A stretch of DNA of 64,000 nt from assembly GCA_913056365.1 (NCBI GenBank), contig CAJXLT010000002.1:434001-498000 (forward strand), read 5' to 3'. Both the position numbers and the translations under genes were made by a program. Under the pieces are notes generated by a model that worked only from the letters and a program-made list of their open reading frames with translations, was not told the origin of the DNA and searched no databases. This document shows positions 63,970 through 64,000 of the stretch, piece after piece. Origin of the DNA: an uncultured Paenibacillaceae bacterium (lineage in GTDB: Bacteria; Bacillota; Bacilli; Paenibacillales; K13). Position 1 is the stretch's first letter, and each line of letters starts with the position of its first letter.

Positions 63970-64000
63970 ATGTCACTAGTTGGAACTGAAGTACTGCCGT
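63970..64000 (+). CDS. ahpC: Alkyl hydroperoxide reductase subunit C, start only (cut by window edge)
   Basis: An ATG at 63970 with AGGAGGA 9 nt upstream opens a frame reading MSLVGTEVLP to the right edge (10 codons). Paenibacillus and Bacillus AhpC peroxiredoxins begin MSLxGxEVxPF, so I assign ahpC from this short piece plus the PerR-like box. The catalytic cysteines are beyond the window. Confidence 0.7.
   Translation, partial: MSLVGTEVLP

Overview
This 64 kb window is a chromosomal core segment of a low-to-moderate GC, endospore-forming Firmicute, most likely Paenibacillus or a close relative. I infer this from gene content (gpr, spoIIP, spoVAC-D-E, sigK, CIRCE/HrcA control, a T-box leuS leader), from strong GGAGG-type ribosome binding sites with frequent GTG/TTG starts, and from a gene order that follows the Bacillus subtilis yqeG-to-floA block with Paenibacillus-like changes (addBA next to hit-rpsU; metY and a patatin gene inside the com cluster). 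I could not run any search, so the genus is an inference.

Nearly all genes are on the minus strand. Right to left: an incoming ahpC start under a PerR-like box (64.0-63.8 kb); a small accessory patch with a GNAT-like gene, a 53-codon partner and gene remnants (63.8-62.5 kb); sigK and a KinB-like sensor kinase (62.4-60.3 kb); a spore-membrane block with DUF1657, a DUF421/DUF1657 fusion and spoVAC-spoVAD-spoVAE (60.1-57.0 kb); a moxR-DUF58-transglutaminase operon (56.7-52.2 kb); a tightly coupled house-keeping operon yqeG-yqeH-aroE-yhbY-nadD-yqeK-rsfS-cvfB-yqeM (52.1-46.1 kb); T-box leuS (46.0-43.2 kb); comER divergent from comEA, then a patatin gene, metY, comEB and comEC (43.1-36.2 kb); an ECF sigma/anti-sigma pair (36.2-34.4 kb); holA, rpsT, gpr, spoIIP, yqxA-like, lepA, hemW and a GNAT gene (34.1-26.0 kb); the heat-shock operon hrcA-grpE-dnaK-dnaJ (25.9-20.9 kb); two small paralogous genes of unknown function; prmA, an M50 protease, rsmE and mtaB (19.9-16.0 kb); a Nudix hydrolase, a Na/Pi cotransporter and an rRNA methyltransferase; addB-addA, hit, rpsU, yqeY, nfeD, floA and a small membrane protein (12.6-0.9 kb); and the start of a sensor histidine kinase cut by the left edge.

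Functionally the window combines translation and ribosome assembly (RsfS, YhbY, YqeH, LepA, PrmA, RsmE, MtaB, S20, S21, LeuS), DNA repair and uptake (AddAB, ComEA/EB/EC, HolA), protein folding under HrcA control, and sporulation/germination (SigK, KinB-like kinase, SpoIIP, Gpr, SpoVA). No CRISPR array, tRNA, rRNA or insertion sequence was seen. The least ordinary parts are the DUF421/DUF1657-spoVA block, the accessory patch beside sigK, the paralogous pair next to dnaJ, and a degenerate intergenic repeat present at two loci.
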